Shown in pieces: positions 15,914 through 25,037 of a stretch of 64,000 bases of DNA. Origin of the DNA: Alteromonas sp. a30 (GTDB lineage: Bacteria > Pseudomonadota > Gammaproteobacteria > Enterobacterales > Alteromonadaceae); assembly GCF_026788005.1 (NCBI RefSeq), contig NZ_JABEPE010000014.1, forward strand, positions 62,001 to 126,000. Direction: 5' to 3'. The notes under the pieces are model-generated. The model searched no databases. It saw only the letters and a list, made by a program, of their open reading frames with translations, and was not told the origin of the DNA. Both the position numbers and the translations under genes were made by a program. How positions within the stretch are numbered: position 1 is the stretch's first letter; each line of letters starts with the position of its first letter.

Positions 15914-16657
15914 ATGTCGATTTTTCTTGATGCTAGCCGACTTTCCTTGCCCATGCTTAAAGTGACCGGCTTTGAAGATGAAAGCCGCAGCAAGAAAGTA
16001 GGCAGTGTGTCGTTACCGTTTTTACAAGAAAGCTTAGATATCAGCTTGGATCAGTGTTTGAAAACGGTGAAAGCGCAAAACGACAGAGAAATTATTGCCG
16101 GAACGCGTAACAAGCCTTCTACGTTAAAAGTCACGTTCGTATTGGATGACACCACCTTTGGTACGCCGTTAACGGCTCCGGTGATGTTCTTGAATCCCAA
16201 AAGTGGCGCGTTTCCGCTAAGTGTTGAAAACCAAATTAACTCACTCAATAGCATTTGCTACTCCAGTAAAGAAGCTAACAAATTGAATTATTTAACGATT
16301 CAATCGAAAAACATGCCTTTGTCGCATACCGCTGCCGGTACGTTTCATTGTTTGTTAAAAACCATGAAAGTGAAAAATGAGTTGGCGGATGCATGGGGCG
16401 ATAGAGTGAAAGCCTTGGTGGAATGTGAGTTTAAGTATGCTTCGAAGCAAGATAAAGCCGCGTCTTCGCTAAACCCTGCGGCACTCACTCAAAATTTATT
16501 ATTGGTGGCGGGCGCAGGTATGGCAGCCGCAGCCGCGGCCGCTTATGGCACAAGTGCGATGTCGGGCGCGCTGGCAAAATCCAACGATATGGACAGCATT
16601 CGCGGCGATAAATCTGGCGAGAATGTGAAAGCGCCACCAAAAAACAGTAACCAATAA
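15914..16657 (+). CDS. eCIS hub linker with CIS-tube N-terminal domain (Afp7-like)
   Basis: 247 aa, starting two bases after the preceding gene, with GAGG upstream. Residues 1-180 resemble the N-terminal domain of Afp7/Pvc7-type proteins, a tube-like fold that joins the spike to the first tube ring (motifs VSLPFLQESLDISLDQ and KPSTLKVTFVLDDT). Afp7-type proteins usually continue into a LysM domain. Here the tail is an alanine/glycine-rich segment (AGAGMAAAAAAAYGTSAM) and a charged end with no LysM signature. Expected to sit in the baseplate hub between the VgrG-like spike (next gene) and the Afp5-like ring. Confidence 0.82.
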   Translation: MSIFLDASRLSLPMLKVTGFEDESRSKKVGSVSLPFLQESLDISLDQCLKTVKAQNDREIIAGTRNKPSTLKVTFVLDDTTFGTPLTAPVMFLNPKSGAFPLSVENQINSLNSICYSSKEANKLNYLTIQSKNMPLSHTAAGTFHCLLKTMKVKNELADAWGDRVKALVECEFKYASKQDKAASSLNPAALTQNLLLVAGAGMAAAAAAAYGTSAMSGALAKSNDMDSIRGDKSGENVKAPPKNSNQ

Positions 16658-16670
16658 ACGGGAGTCGTGC

Positions 16671-18332
16671 ATGGTTAAGTACACCTTTACGGTTGGTGGC
16701 AAAGAAATTGAAGGCATGTTGGTGTCGCTGTTGTGGCGTTACGGCATCAATCGTATTCCTGAATGCACCTTGCGCGTTGCTTTTATCGACGCCAAAGAAG
16801 AAAACGAGAATCTAGCGGCCTTTAATTTGAAAAAAGCCAAATCATTATCGCCCGGACAAGCCTTCGAGTTAAAAGGCGTGGTGGAAGTTGAAGGCGCGAA
16901 AAAAGGCGAGGCTGAATTTAAAGGTATTATCACGAAAAGAAAAATCGGCATTGATACCCATCCTTATGCTGACATTACCGCCACTGGCGAAGTTGTTAAG
17001 CTCACAGAGGGGCGATTCACCCAGTTTTTTAAAGCCGATAAACACGCCGACGACACCAAAGTGATTGAGGCCATTGCCAAAGCCAGCAAGGTGAAACTGG
17101 CTGTGCCGAAAAAGGGCATCGCCCAAGAACAGCTTTTTATTTACGACCAAACGCCGTGGCGCGCGATAATGTCTCGCGCTTTGGTAAACGGTTTTTTGTA
17201 TGTGCCAAGCCACAAAGGCGACAAAATTGTGGATGCCGAAGAAACCAAAAAAGCGGCAAAAGCCGCAGTGGATACCGATTTTTTCAAAGATGGCATTGAA
17301 CAGATTTGGATAGAGCAGGACATTCGCTCTCAGCTAGATAGTGTGCAATTTGATGCGTGGGATGTGAAAGCGCAAAAAGTGCTAAAAGGCACGCCCGACG
17401 AGAGCACAGGTTTAGAAGGCTTTGTGCCTGTTCCGTTTAAGTCGCTTGGTATCAAACAAGCGCAGAACGTTACGTTGTCGTTACCGGCAGCGGAAATTAA
17501 TGCCAAAGCCAAGGCAGAGCAGTTTTATCGCCAGTTAGATCATATACAAGGCGCGCTGGTGTTTAACGTGGCGGCGAATCCAGCAGCGGCAAAGTTAATG
17601 CCGCTAGATGCCATCAATTTAAAAGGCGTTGGCGACACCTTTTCTGGCAAGCATTTGGTCACAGGGGTGTCGCATCACGTGAGTTCAAACGGATGGCAGG
17701 TGCGCGTAGAACTGGGCTTGCACTTAAATCACACCTTATTTTCCGACTGGAACACGCCAACGCGTATTCCTAATTTAACCGGCATTGTGGGCAAATTCGC
17801 TAAAGACGCCGCCGGGTTCTATCGCATTCCGGTGTGGATCCCCGGCGTCAGCAAAGACGACAAAGATGTACTGTTCGCACGTTTAGCGTCACCTTTTGCC
17901 AGTGCAGAAAAGTCGGGGTTGTATTTGCCACCAAACGAAAAAGACGAAGTGGTGCTGAGCTTTTTAGGTGGCGATGCGCGCTTTCCCGTTATTGTGGGCG
18001 CGATGCATAACCCCGTAAACAAAGCGCCGCTGGAATACGCCGAGAAAAATCAACAAGTGGGCTTTTTCTGGGGCAAACAAAAGCTGGGTTTACATGCCTT
18101 ACTCAAAGATGGAGAAGCCGGATTGAGCCTAGCCGGTGGGGAGAAATCCGCAATGACCCTTAACGACAAAACCGGTTGGCAAGCAAATTTAGATAAAAAC
18201 GCCGTTGTTATTGGTAAAACCGTTGAACTGAAACACAACAATAAAGGTGCAGTGATTGTGGATGCCGATAAAGTCGACATTAAAACAGGTACTTGCACAG
18301 TGGAAGTGAGTGCCAAAATGGAGGTGAAATAA
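16671..18332 (+). CDS. VgrG/gpD-like spike protein (Afp8-like)
   Basis: 553 aa; GGGAG before ATG 16671. The N-terminal two thirds follow the phage late-control gpD/VgrG (gp27-like) pattern, including IEQIWIEQDIRSQLDSVQFDAWD and the LITGVSHH-like stretch KHLVTGVSHHVSSNG. Residues about 365-470 form a gp5-type OB domain (GIVGKFAKDAAGFYRIPVW...DEVVLSFLGGDARFPVIVGA). The last 60 residues are short beta repeats (KHNNKGAVIVDADKVDIKTG), much shorter than a T6SS VgrG needle. The trimer forms the central spike on which the tube assembles. No PAAR tip gene follows, although one is usual near this position. The stop TAA overlaps the next start (TAATG). Confidence 0.92.
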   Translation: MVKYTFTVGGKEIEGMLVSLLWRYGINRIPECTLRVAFIDAKEENENLAAFNLKKAKSLSPGQAFELKGVVEVEGAKKGEAEFKGIITKRKIGIDTHPYADITATGEVVKLTEGRFTQFFKADKHADDTKVIEAIAKASKVKLAVPKKGIAQEQLFIYDQTPWRAIMSRALVNGFLYVPSHKGDKIVDAEETKKAAKAAVDTDFFKDGIEQIWIEQDIRSQLDSVQFDAWDVKAQKVLKGTPDESTGLEGFVPVPFKSLGIKQAQNVTLSLPAAEINAKAKAEQFYRQLDHIQGALVFNVAANPAAAKLMPLDAINLKGVGDTFSGKHLVTGVSHHVSSNGWQVRVELGLHLNHTLFSDWNTPTRIPNLTGIVGKFAKDAAGFYRIPVWIPGVSKDDKDVLFARLASPFASAEKSGLYLPPNEKDEVVLSFLGGDARFPVIVGAMHNPVNKAPLEYAEKNQQVGFFWGKQKLGLHALLKDGEAGLSLAGGEKSAMTLNDKTGWQANLDKNAVVIGKTVELKHNNKGAVIVDADKVDIKTGTCTVEVSAKMEVK

Positions 18333-18730
18333 TGCCAGAAAATGAACTCATTGGCAGCGGTTGGACATTCCCGCCGCGATTCGCTGTTTCTGCTGCTGGA
18401 CCCAATATGGTGCAGGGTGACGCGCTTATTCAACAAAGCCTGTTTGTGTTGTTAAGTACCCGTGTTGGCGAGCGTATTCACGACAACGCTTATGGCAGTG
18501 CCTTGTCGGATTATGTGTTCCAAATTCCCGATGCGGAAATGCTTTCCGACATGAAAGAAGACATCGCTAAATCCATTGAAACGCATGAGCATCGTGTTAC
18601 GTTGCAAGCCATTAATTTCGATACAGACGCCATCTACGACGGTTATTTAAACATTCATCTTGAATACGTAATTAACGCAACCAATCACCCCGGCAACCTT
18701 GTTTTTCCGTTTTATCTAACGGAAGGCTAA
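18332..18730 (+). CDS. baseplate gp25/GPW-like protein (Afp9-like)
   Basis: 132 aa starting at ATG 18332, which overlaps the stop of the spike gene by one base and has GGAGGT seven bases upstream; longer frames upstream lie within the spike gene. It has the gp25/GPW features: DALIQQSLFVLLSTRVGERIH, then NAYGSALSDYVFQ, a conserved turn, and an IETHEHRVTLQ region. In contractile tails this small lysozyme-like (non-enzymatic) protein sits at the baseplate wedge and starts sheath assembly. The order spike, gp25, baseplate J is conserved among contractile injection clusters. Confidence 0.93.
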   Translation: MPENELIGSGWTFPPRFAVSAAGPNMVQGDALIQQSLFVLLSTRVGERIHDNAYGSALSDYVFQIPDAEMLSDMKEDIAKSIETHEHRVTLQAINFDTDAIYDGYLNIHLEYVINATNHPGNLVFPFYLTEG

Positions 18731-18801
18731 ACACGCGTTAACGCAGGTCCTCTTTTCTTCTTCGGATTCTTTTGTGAATTCCCTATGCAGCAGGATTTTT
18801 T

Positions 18802-21800
18802 ATGGCAACTATGGCAAACCAAAACAGGCAGTCCGTTAAGCGCATCCTTGAATTTAACGGTGCAGGGCAGCTTCAAAACCAACGCGCATTACCCGCATTA
18901 AAAGGCAGCATATTCAGTGTAGAGCAACGCGATTTTGTTGATTGGATAGCTTATTTGCGCCATGTCGGTGCGAAGTTGCGATTCTTTGATCCCGACAGCA
19001 TGGGGTTTAATGGCACATGGCGAGAGGCTTTGCCGAATGACGACGAAGCCAAAGCGCTTGCGCGTTTAATGCGGGGAGAGTCGGTTAGCCCGCGAATAAA
19101 AAGCTTGGCAAGTCGAGCAGATATCAGCAGCTTAATGGCGTATTACCACATGCTGCGCTATCCCATTGCCCAATTTCAGCGTTTTACCGAGCATCATTTG
19201 GATTATTACTATCGTGATGTATTGGGTTTTCAGCCAAAATCTGCACAGCCCGACCGAGCGCATATTGTGGTGAATATTGCCGAAGACGCCAAGCCCGTCA
19301 CCTTGATTAAAGGGGCGCAGTTTGATGGTGGAAAAGATGCCCAAGGCAACGCCTTGGTGTACGAAACCTTAAGCAATGCACAATTTAATCATGCTCAAGT
19401 GGCGCGGGTGCTATCTATTTCCCGGCTAACAGAAGGTGGGCGCTTATTGTTAACCAATGCAGTGGATAGCGAAGCAGGAGCAGACATGCCAGAAAACGGC
19501 ATTTTAAGCTTCGGTGAAAAGTGGCAGGTGCAACCAAACGCTGACCTTGATGAGCGTCAATCTGAGCCGGATCAAGGCATAGAGATGACTTCGTCTGCGT
19601 TTTATTTGGCCGGTGGTGATCGCGATATTACGCTAAATTTTACTGTGAGTGAGTCGGTACAATTGCCCGCGCCGTTAGCGGAGCTTTTCGACTTATTCAT
19701 TAGTACAGAAGAAGGGTTTATTGCGCTTACTGAAACCACTGAAAATGCTGAAATAACGTGGGAAAACAACCAATTGCGAATACAGTTAGGTCGCTTGTTC
19801 GCGCCAATAACTGCACCTGCTCAAGAAGTTGAAGCGGAGGCGATCGGAACGCAGTTGCCGCAACCGGGTGTGCGTTTATTGCTGAAAAAGTCGTGGTTAG
19901 ACGTGGATGCCACAGGCAATTTGCGTCGAGGCGTATTTGAGAAAATCACCTTGGCAGTATCGGTAAAGCGGCTTCCGCAGTCGAAAATTGGTCAGGCTGG
20001 CGGTGTACTTGATAGCAAAGCGCCGTTTACGCCGTTTGGTGCATCGCCGCGAATCGCTTCACGATTCGACTTCACCCATCCTGAATTATTGTGCAAGCCT
20101 ATTTTCTGTGCGAGCGTGAATTTCGATTGGTTAGACAGACCAGAAGATTGGAATACCTACTATCATGCTTACCGGGTTTATCAGAACCAAAACACGCCAA
20201 ATACACCGGACGAGCCAAATACAACAGACGAACCAGATACACCTCTGCCAGATGTTGGGCCGTTTAAGGTGTCGGTATTTTATTCCGACAAAAACGGCGC
20301 CGTGTTGTTACCTGAAGAAACCCGTTTATTCAGCGATGCTGCGCCCGTTGATAACATTGATAAACACAGCTTTGAATTTATTCACGACCCGCAACAAGCT
20401 GTCGCGAGTTTTAACGCATTACCGCTAGAAGAGAATCAGCCAACGTTGTGGCCTAAGTATTTTAGTTTGCAATTAGAAGCGCCGGACTTTGGGCATCAAA
20501 TGCATTTCTCGGTGAGCCAGTTTGCCGCGCTCAATAACAGTCGTCGTATTTCTGAAGCGGATTTTCAGCCGTTAATTGCGTTACCACCTTACACGCCGCT
20601 GTTAGATAACTTCACCATTGATTATCAAACCCACGCGGTGTTTAGCGCACAACAGGCTGAAAACCTCGACATGAAACACATTCATCCGCTTGGTATTTCC
20701 CCTGTTACCACCGTCGCTGGGCGCTTTTCGGCACTACCTCGCTTGGATTTACGCGGCTATTTATACATTGGTGTGAGTCAGGTGCAATTGCCGGGACAAG
20801 TACGTTTGTACTTCCAGCTAGACCCCGTTGATGGCAGCAACATTGTGGATGCGCCGCGCATTGATTGGCATTACTTAACCGACGACGGTTGGCAATACTT
20901 CGACAGCAGCAACGACGGCAGCGCTCGCATTACTGAAGATTCCACCTTTCAATTATTAGACAGCGGCATTATTACCTTCGACTTGCCTGAATTGAATTAC
21001 CGCAACAACTTTATAGATGGCAGCAAATTATGGATACGCATAGGCATTGCGCCAAGTGCCATTATTGATAACGAAAACCACGCGCGTTACTCGCGAATTC
21101 GCAACATATACGCTCAAGGCGTGGAAGTGCAGTTAGCCAGCGGCGACATTGCCGCATCGCACTACAATCAGCCTTTGCCTGAGCTAAGCATCAACGGCAT
21201 GTTGCAAGGCCCAGCGGACGTTACCGAAGTGATGCAACCGTATCCTTCGTTTGGCGCAAAACCTTCGGAGCCACAAGCATCGTTAAAAGTGCGAGCAAGC
21301 GAACGTTTACGCCACAAAGACAGAGCCTTGCTGGCATGGGATTACGAACGTTTAGTATTGGCAAAATTCCCCGAACTTTACCTCACGCGCTGCTTCTCGG
21401 TGTCACAAGAACATCAGCCGCCAGTTGCCCTTGTGGTCGTGCCGATTAATCACAATCCAAACATTTTACAGCCGAAAGTCCCTTTGTATTTGAAGCGGCA
21501 AATTCAACGTTTTGTGGATGAAGTCAGCCCAGAAGGTGTAGAGGTGGCAGTAAGAGACCCGATCTACGAAGAAGTTCGCGTTACCGTTTACGCCCAAATA
21601 AAGCCAGAATTCGATAAAGAACGCATTGAAGTGGAAATCAACCAAATGCTGATTGAAAGCATGACCCCGTGGAATAAAACCACATTGAACCCACAAGATG
21701 GCTTGCGCGGCAATGTTGAACTCACCTTCCTCGCGCAGCAAATGGAACAACACCCTGCACTTGAGCGTGTTTACGTAGTACGGGCGCGACAGTCAACCGA

Positions 21801-21996
21801 ACAAGGCCCAGTGTTGTACCCGGGCTCAGGCCAAGGCGACAACAAATTCGTACAAGACAACGTGATCCGCACCAGTTCACCACAATCCATATTAGTGCCG
21901 GCAAAAGTGCACGACATCAACTTATTCAACCATTACCAACCCGTATTTGAAGGCATTGGCAAATGGCGTTTAGAGCTCGACTTCAAAGTGCGTTAA
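18802..21996 (+). CDS. baseplate J-like wedge protein (Afp11-like)
   Basis: 1064 aa from ATG 18802, with AGGA eight bases upstream. The C-terminal third has the baseplate J signature: LRHKDRALLAWDYERLVLAKFPELY, then PVALVVVPINHNPN and a VEVAVRDPIYEEVRVTVYAQI stretch typical of gpJ/gp6-type wedge proteins. The N-terminal 250 residues contain a domain with DYYYRDVLGFQPKSAQPD. The length agrees with Afp11/Pvc11, which are much larger than phage gpJ. It should form the ring of wedges around the spike, contacting the gp25-like protein. A proline/threonine-rich linker (NTPNTPDEPNTTDEPDTPLP) separates domains near residue 465. Confidence 0.9.
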   Translation: MATMANQNRQSVKRILEFNGAGQLQNQRALPALKGSIFSVEQRDFVDWIAYLRHVGAKLRFFDPDSMGFNGTWREALPNDDEAKALARLMRGESVSPRIKSLASRADISSLMAYYHMLRYPIAQFQRFTEHHLDYYYRDVLGFQPKSAQPDRAHIVVNIAEDAKPVTLIKGAQFDGGKDAQGNALVYETLSNAQFNHAQVARVLSISRLTEGGRLLLTNAVDSEAGADMPENGILSFGEKWQVQPNADLDERQSEPDQGIEMTSSAFYLAGGDRDITLNFTVSESVQLPAPLAELFDLFISTEEGFIALTETTENAEITWENNQLRIQLGRLFAPITAPAQEVEAEAIGTQLPQPGVRLLLKKSWLDVDATGNLRRGVFEKITLAVSVKRLPQSKIGQAGGVLDSKAPFTPFGASPRIASRFDFTHPELLCKPIFCASVNFDWLDRPEDWNTYYHAYRVYQNQNTPNTPDEPNTTDEPDTPLPDVGPFKVSVFYSDKNGAVLLPEETRLFSDAAPVDNIDKHSFEFIHDPQQAVASFNALPLEENQPTLWPKYFSLQLEAPDFGHQMHFSVSQFAALNNSRRISEADFQPLIALPPYTPLLDNFTIDYQTHAVFSAQQAENLDMKHIHPLGISPVTTVAGRFSALPRLDLRGYLYIGVSQVQLPGQVRLYFQLDPVDGSNIVDAPRIDWHYLTDDGWQYFDSSNDGSARITEDSTFQLLDSGIITFDLPELNYRNNFIDGSKLWIRIGIAPSAIIDNENHARYSRIRNIYAQGVEVQLASGDIAASHYNQPLPELSINGMLQGPADVTEVMQPYPSFGAKPSEPQASLKVRASERLRHKDRALLAWDYERLVLAKFPELYLTRCFSVSQEHQPPVALVVVPINHNPNILQPKVPLYLKRQIQRFVDEVSPEGVEVAVRDPIYEEVRVTVYAQIKPEFDKERIEVEINQMLIESMTPWNKTTLNPQDGLRGNVELTFLAQQMEQHPALERVYVVRARQSTEQGPVLYPGSGQGDNKFVQDNVIRTSSPQSILVPAKVHDINLFNHYQPVFEGIGKWRLELDFKVR

Positions 21997-22034
21997 TGAG
22001 TTAAACACGCACACAAAAGAAAGCCACTCACAGC

Positions 22035-22116
22035 GTGTTGAGGTCAGACCCTCAGCCGCAGGGAAGCGGCTGTGGAGCCTCCATGGAAGGATTCACGGCG
22101 AGTCTGATCGCAACAC
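22035..22116. repeat. cruciform-forming element between Afp11 and Afp12 genes
   Basis: GTGTTGAGGTCAGAC (22035-22049) pairs with GTCTGATCGCAACAC (22102-22116) at 13 of 15 positions. Inside, CAGCCGC and GCGGCTG form a perfect 7-bp stem (22053-22072) and CCTCCATGGAAGG is a near-palindrome. This multi-stem layout looks like a dispersed structured repeat rather than a terminator, as no T-run follows. The rest of the 296-bp gap 21997-22292 shows no gene. Confidence 0.65.
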
Positions 22117-22292
22117 CTGTCGGGTGGCAATTTGCTGGCAAACCGTTAACTAACAGCGGTTGCAAAGTTAAACGCGCTGACAAACCTTCACATTCCCATT
22201 TCGCCTGCGTCTAGTCTGCACACGACTATTGGTAGGTTTTACCTTCTTGCTTGCCTTCATTACAAAGGCAAGGCTGACTACTTGAGGTTGCT

Positions 22293-25028
22293 ATGTCCCA
22301 ACCACTTCTTGGCACGCTTTTGGATGCTGAACTAGCAGAGCAAGGGCAAAACAGTTTGTTCCTGAAAGAACAAGCGTTAACGCTTGTGCAGCAAGTTTGC
22401 GAGCAAAACTGGACCGATCATAATACCGCCGATCCCGGCATTACCTTGTTAGAGGTATTATCCTTCGCGATTTCCGACTTATGTTATCGCTTGGACTTTC
22501 CCGTTGCCGATTTACTCGCCAAAAATAAAGAAAAAGCGGAGTGGGAGCCGCAAGCGTTTTATCTAGCGCCGGATATCCTGCCTTCAAATATGGTCACCAA
22601 CCGCGATATTCGCCAAGCCATTTTGGATGTAAAGGGCGTAAAAAATGTAGCGGTGGTACCCGGTAGCTACCGATCTTCAACAACCGCTTCAACAGAATCT
22701 GAGCACTTCGCTATTGCCAGCGTAAAACTGCTATTGGAACTCGAACCTGAGTGGGCCTATTTGCCGCTGGAGTTACAAACCCCCGTGCTTGATGCCGTGC
22801 GCCACACCTTTTTGCAAGAACGTAATGTGAATCAGGATTTGAGCGAAATTCAGGTGTTAGCCCCAAAAAACATTGGTGTAAGGCTTGTGATGGACTTAGA
22901 TGGCGCGTCGGACCCCATTGCCAATGTTGCAGAGGTGTTCAAAGCTTGCGCCAAGAAAATCGCGCCAGATATTCATCGTTACACCTTGCAAGAAATGCAA
23001 CATCAAGGCTTAAGCGGCGATGCTATTTTTAACGGTCCATTGGCGAAAAATGGTTATCGTTCCCAAACAGAATTGCTGGATGTGCAATTGCCAGAATGGG
23101 TGTTTTCCAGTGATGTGCTAGAAGTGTTAGACGGCAAAAATGGCTTAAACAGCATTAGCGGGTTTAGTTTTATTACAGGCGAGGTTGGTAGTGGGGCAGA
23201 TAGCGACGAACAAAGCTACTGGCGCATGCGCTTGCAAGCTGGTGAGGTTGCCGTGTTCGACTTGGACCTATCCTTGTCACAACTGGTATTGAGCATCGAC
23301 GGGCAAACTATGACACTGGATGCCACAGACCAGCAACGCATTGCTGAGTTGGTTAGGCAAAACAACGAGGTTATGAGCTTGTTGATAGCGCCTCACATAG
23401 ATGACTTTATTGGCGCTCGTTACCGACAACTCAACCAATTTATTTCGATTCAAACCGAATTTCCAGAAGTGTATCGACTCAGTGAAAAGCGCATTGATGG
23501 TGATATTGCTTCGCCAGAACTTGGGCAAATTCTCCAGCTTAAAGGCTTCTTAACCCTGTTTGACCAAATCCTTGCTGATGAAACCGCGCAGCTCGATAAC
23601 TTACGCAAGTTGCTAGCGATTCCAGACACCGAGGTGTATCCACGTTTAATGTATGTATTTAATAAAATGCTGGCGAGCGAAGCATTAACTAGCCAAGACA
23701 TTAAGCAATTTTGGCAGGATATTCGCGCGTTGCCTCACAGCCAGTTAAGCCAAGCTATTACTGGTGTTAGTGGCATAAAGCACTTATTAAGTGATTACTT
23801 TGATACCTACCAAGCGCAAGGCTTTCAGTCTCAAGCAGAGCCGATATTCAGCCAAACCCAGCTTACGCGATTAATCAGTTCGTTAGACCATCTATTAGCG
23901 CGTTTCGCAGAGCGTCGATTAGATGCAGGTGTACTCAAGTATCGTTCAGTGTTTAGCCATTATTTAGGGGCGTTTTACCCTATTCCAAACGACATTAGCC
24001 AAGATCAGCCGCTACTGGAAAAGCTGGTACAGCTTAAATCGTTATTGGATTTAGCGGCGACTATCAAAGATTACCCTATGATCAGTCGCTATCGTTCTGG
24101 TGGCATGAATTACCTGAGTTTGAATCCGCAACGCGCCCACAGCGGTGGCTTACTTAAACGCCTTGGTCGCTTTTTGGGATGGTCGCATTTAGGGCAAATG
24201 CCGCTGGCGATTACCAACCGAGAAAGCGGGTACTTATTGGAAAGTGAGTTGTTACGCTTTGGCACAAACGCGCAATCTTACCGCGCTAACGAGCTGTATT
24301 TTGTGTTGCCAAATTGGCCCAGTCGTTTTGCTAATGCGGAATATCAAAGCTTGCTGGCCGAGCAAATTCGACAACAGTCGCCTGTGCATCAAACCGTGTA
24401 CTTGATCACTTTGTCGCGGGAATTAATGAGTTTGTTCGAGCGACTTTACTTTAGTTGGCTTAATGCCATGACACAAAAATCCCTGCCGGTTTCTCGCAGC
24501 AGTGTAGGTCAAAACGAAGCGCTAGCGTTGCCGCATTCTGCTCATGAAAACCAATTAATTGATTTGCTCAGCGGTTATTTACGTGACTTTGTGGAAACGC
24601 CAGAAACCTTACTACAACAAGTTCTAACCACGCTAAACCAAGAGCGAGAGAAGGCTGGCGAACAGCCTTGGCAAGAGCTGCTATTGCGGATCAACACATG
24701 GCTGGGCGAGGCTGAATCTGCGCCAGTTGTGGGCAATGATTACGCCAGTATTTGCGAATCGTTAGCGCAATATTTAACTCAAGCGGATGGCGTGTTATCG
24801 CACTTAAGCGTCGACTCTGTGTTGTTTTCTATTGCTCACGAACATCTGGATGCCATGTTTAACCCGCATCCCATTAGCAACGCCTCTGTTGGTGTTGACT
24901 TCAGAATTGGCTATCAGCCTTTGGATTACTTAAAGCCAAGTTACCCCATTTCAGCGGCTTACCTTCATCCCGGACATGAAGGCATGCCGAACTTTACTGT
25001 ACGAATTAACGATCCCCACTTTATCTAA
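22293..25028 (+). CDS. second baseplate wedge protein (Afp12-like)
   Basis: 911 aa; GAGG before ATG 22293. The N-terminus carries the baseplate-wedge signature WTDHNTADPGITLLEVLSF, seen in Afp12/Pvc12 and related gpJ/gp6-type proteins. The next 100 residues hold the second conserved block (PSNMVTNRDIRQAILDVKG), and the rest is long and poorly conserved. In Afp/PVC particles Afp11 and Afp12 heterodimerise in each wedge and Afp12 carries the fibre attachment. The fibre gene lies 9 bp downstream, consistent with that role. Confidence 0.87.
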   Translation: MSQPLLGTLLDAELAEQGQNSLFLKEQALTLVQQVCEQNWTDHNTADPGITLLEVLSFAISDLCYRLDFPVADLLAKNKEKAEWEPQAFYLAPDILPSNMVTNRDIRQAILDVKGVKNVAVVPGSYRSSTTASTESEHFAIASVKLLLELEPEWAYLPLELQTPVLDAVRHTFLQERNVNQDLSEIQVLAPKNIGVRLVMDLDGASDPIANVAEVFKACAKKIAPDIHRYTLQEMQHQGLSGDAIFNGPLAKNGYRSQTELLDVQLPEWVFSSDVLEVLDGKNGLNSISGFSFITGEVGSGADSDEQSYWRMRLQAGEVAVFDLDLSLSQLVLSIDGQTMTLDATDQQRIAELVRQNNEVMSLLIAPHIDDFIGARYRQLNQFISIQTEFPEVYRLSEKRIDGDIASPELGQILQLKGFLTLFDQILADETAQLDNLRKLLAIPDTEVYPRLMYVFNKMLASEALTSQDIKQFWQDIRALPHSQLSQAITGVSGIKHLLSDYFDTYQAQGFQSQAEPIFSQTQLTRLISSLDHLLARFAERRLDAGVLKYRSVFSHYLGAFYPIPNDISQDQPLLEKLVQLKSLLDLAATIKDYPMISRYRSGGMNYLSLNPQRAHSGGLLKRLGRFLGWSHLGQMPLAITNRESGYLLESELLRFGTNAQSYRANELYFVLPNWPSRFANAEYQSLLAEQIRQQSPVHQTVYLITLSRELMSLFERLYFSWLNAMTQKSLPVSRSSVGQNEALALPHSAHENQLIDLLSGYLRDFVETPETLLQQVLTTLNQEREKAGEQPWQELLLRINTWLGEAESAPVVGNDYASICESLAQYLTQADGVLSHLSVDSVLFSIAHEHLDAMFNPHPISNASVGVDFRIGYQPLDYLKPSYPISAAYLHPGHEGMPNFTVRINDPHFI

Positions 25029-25037
25029 GGAATCATC

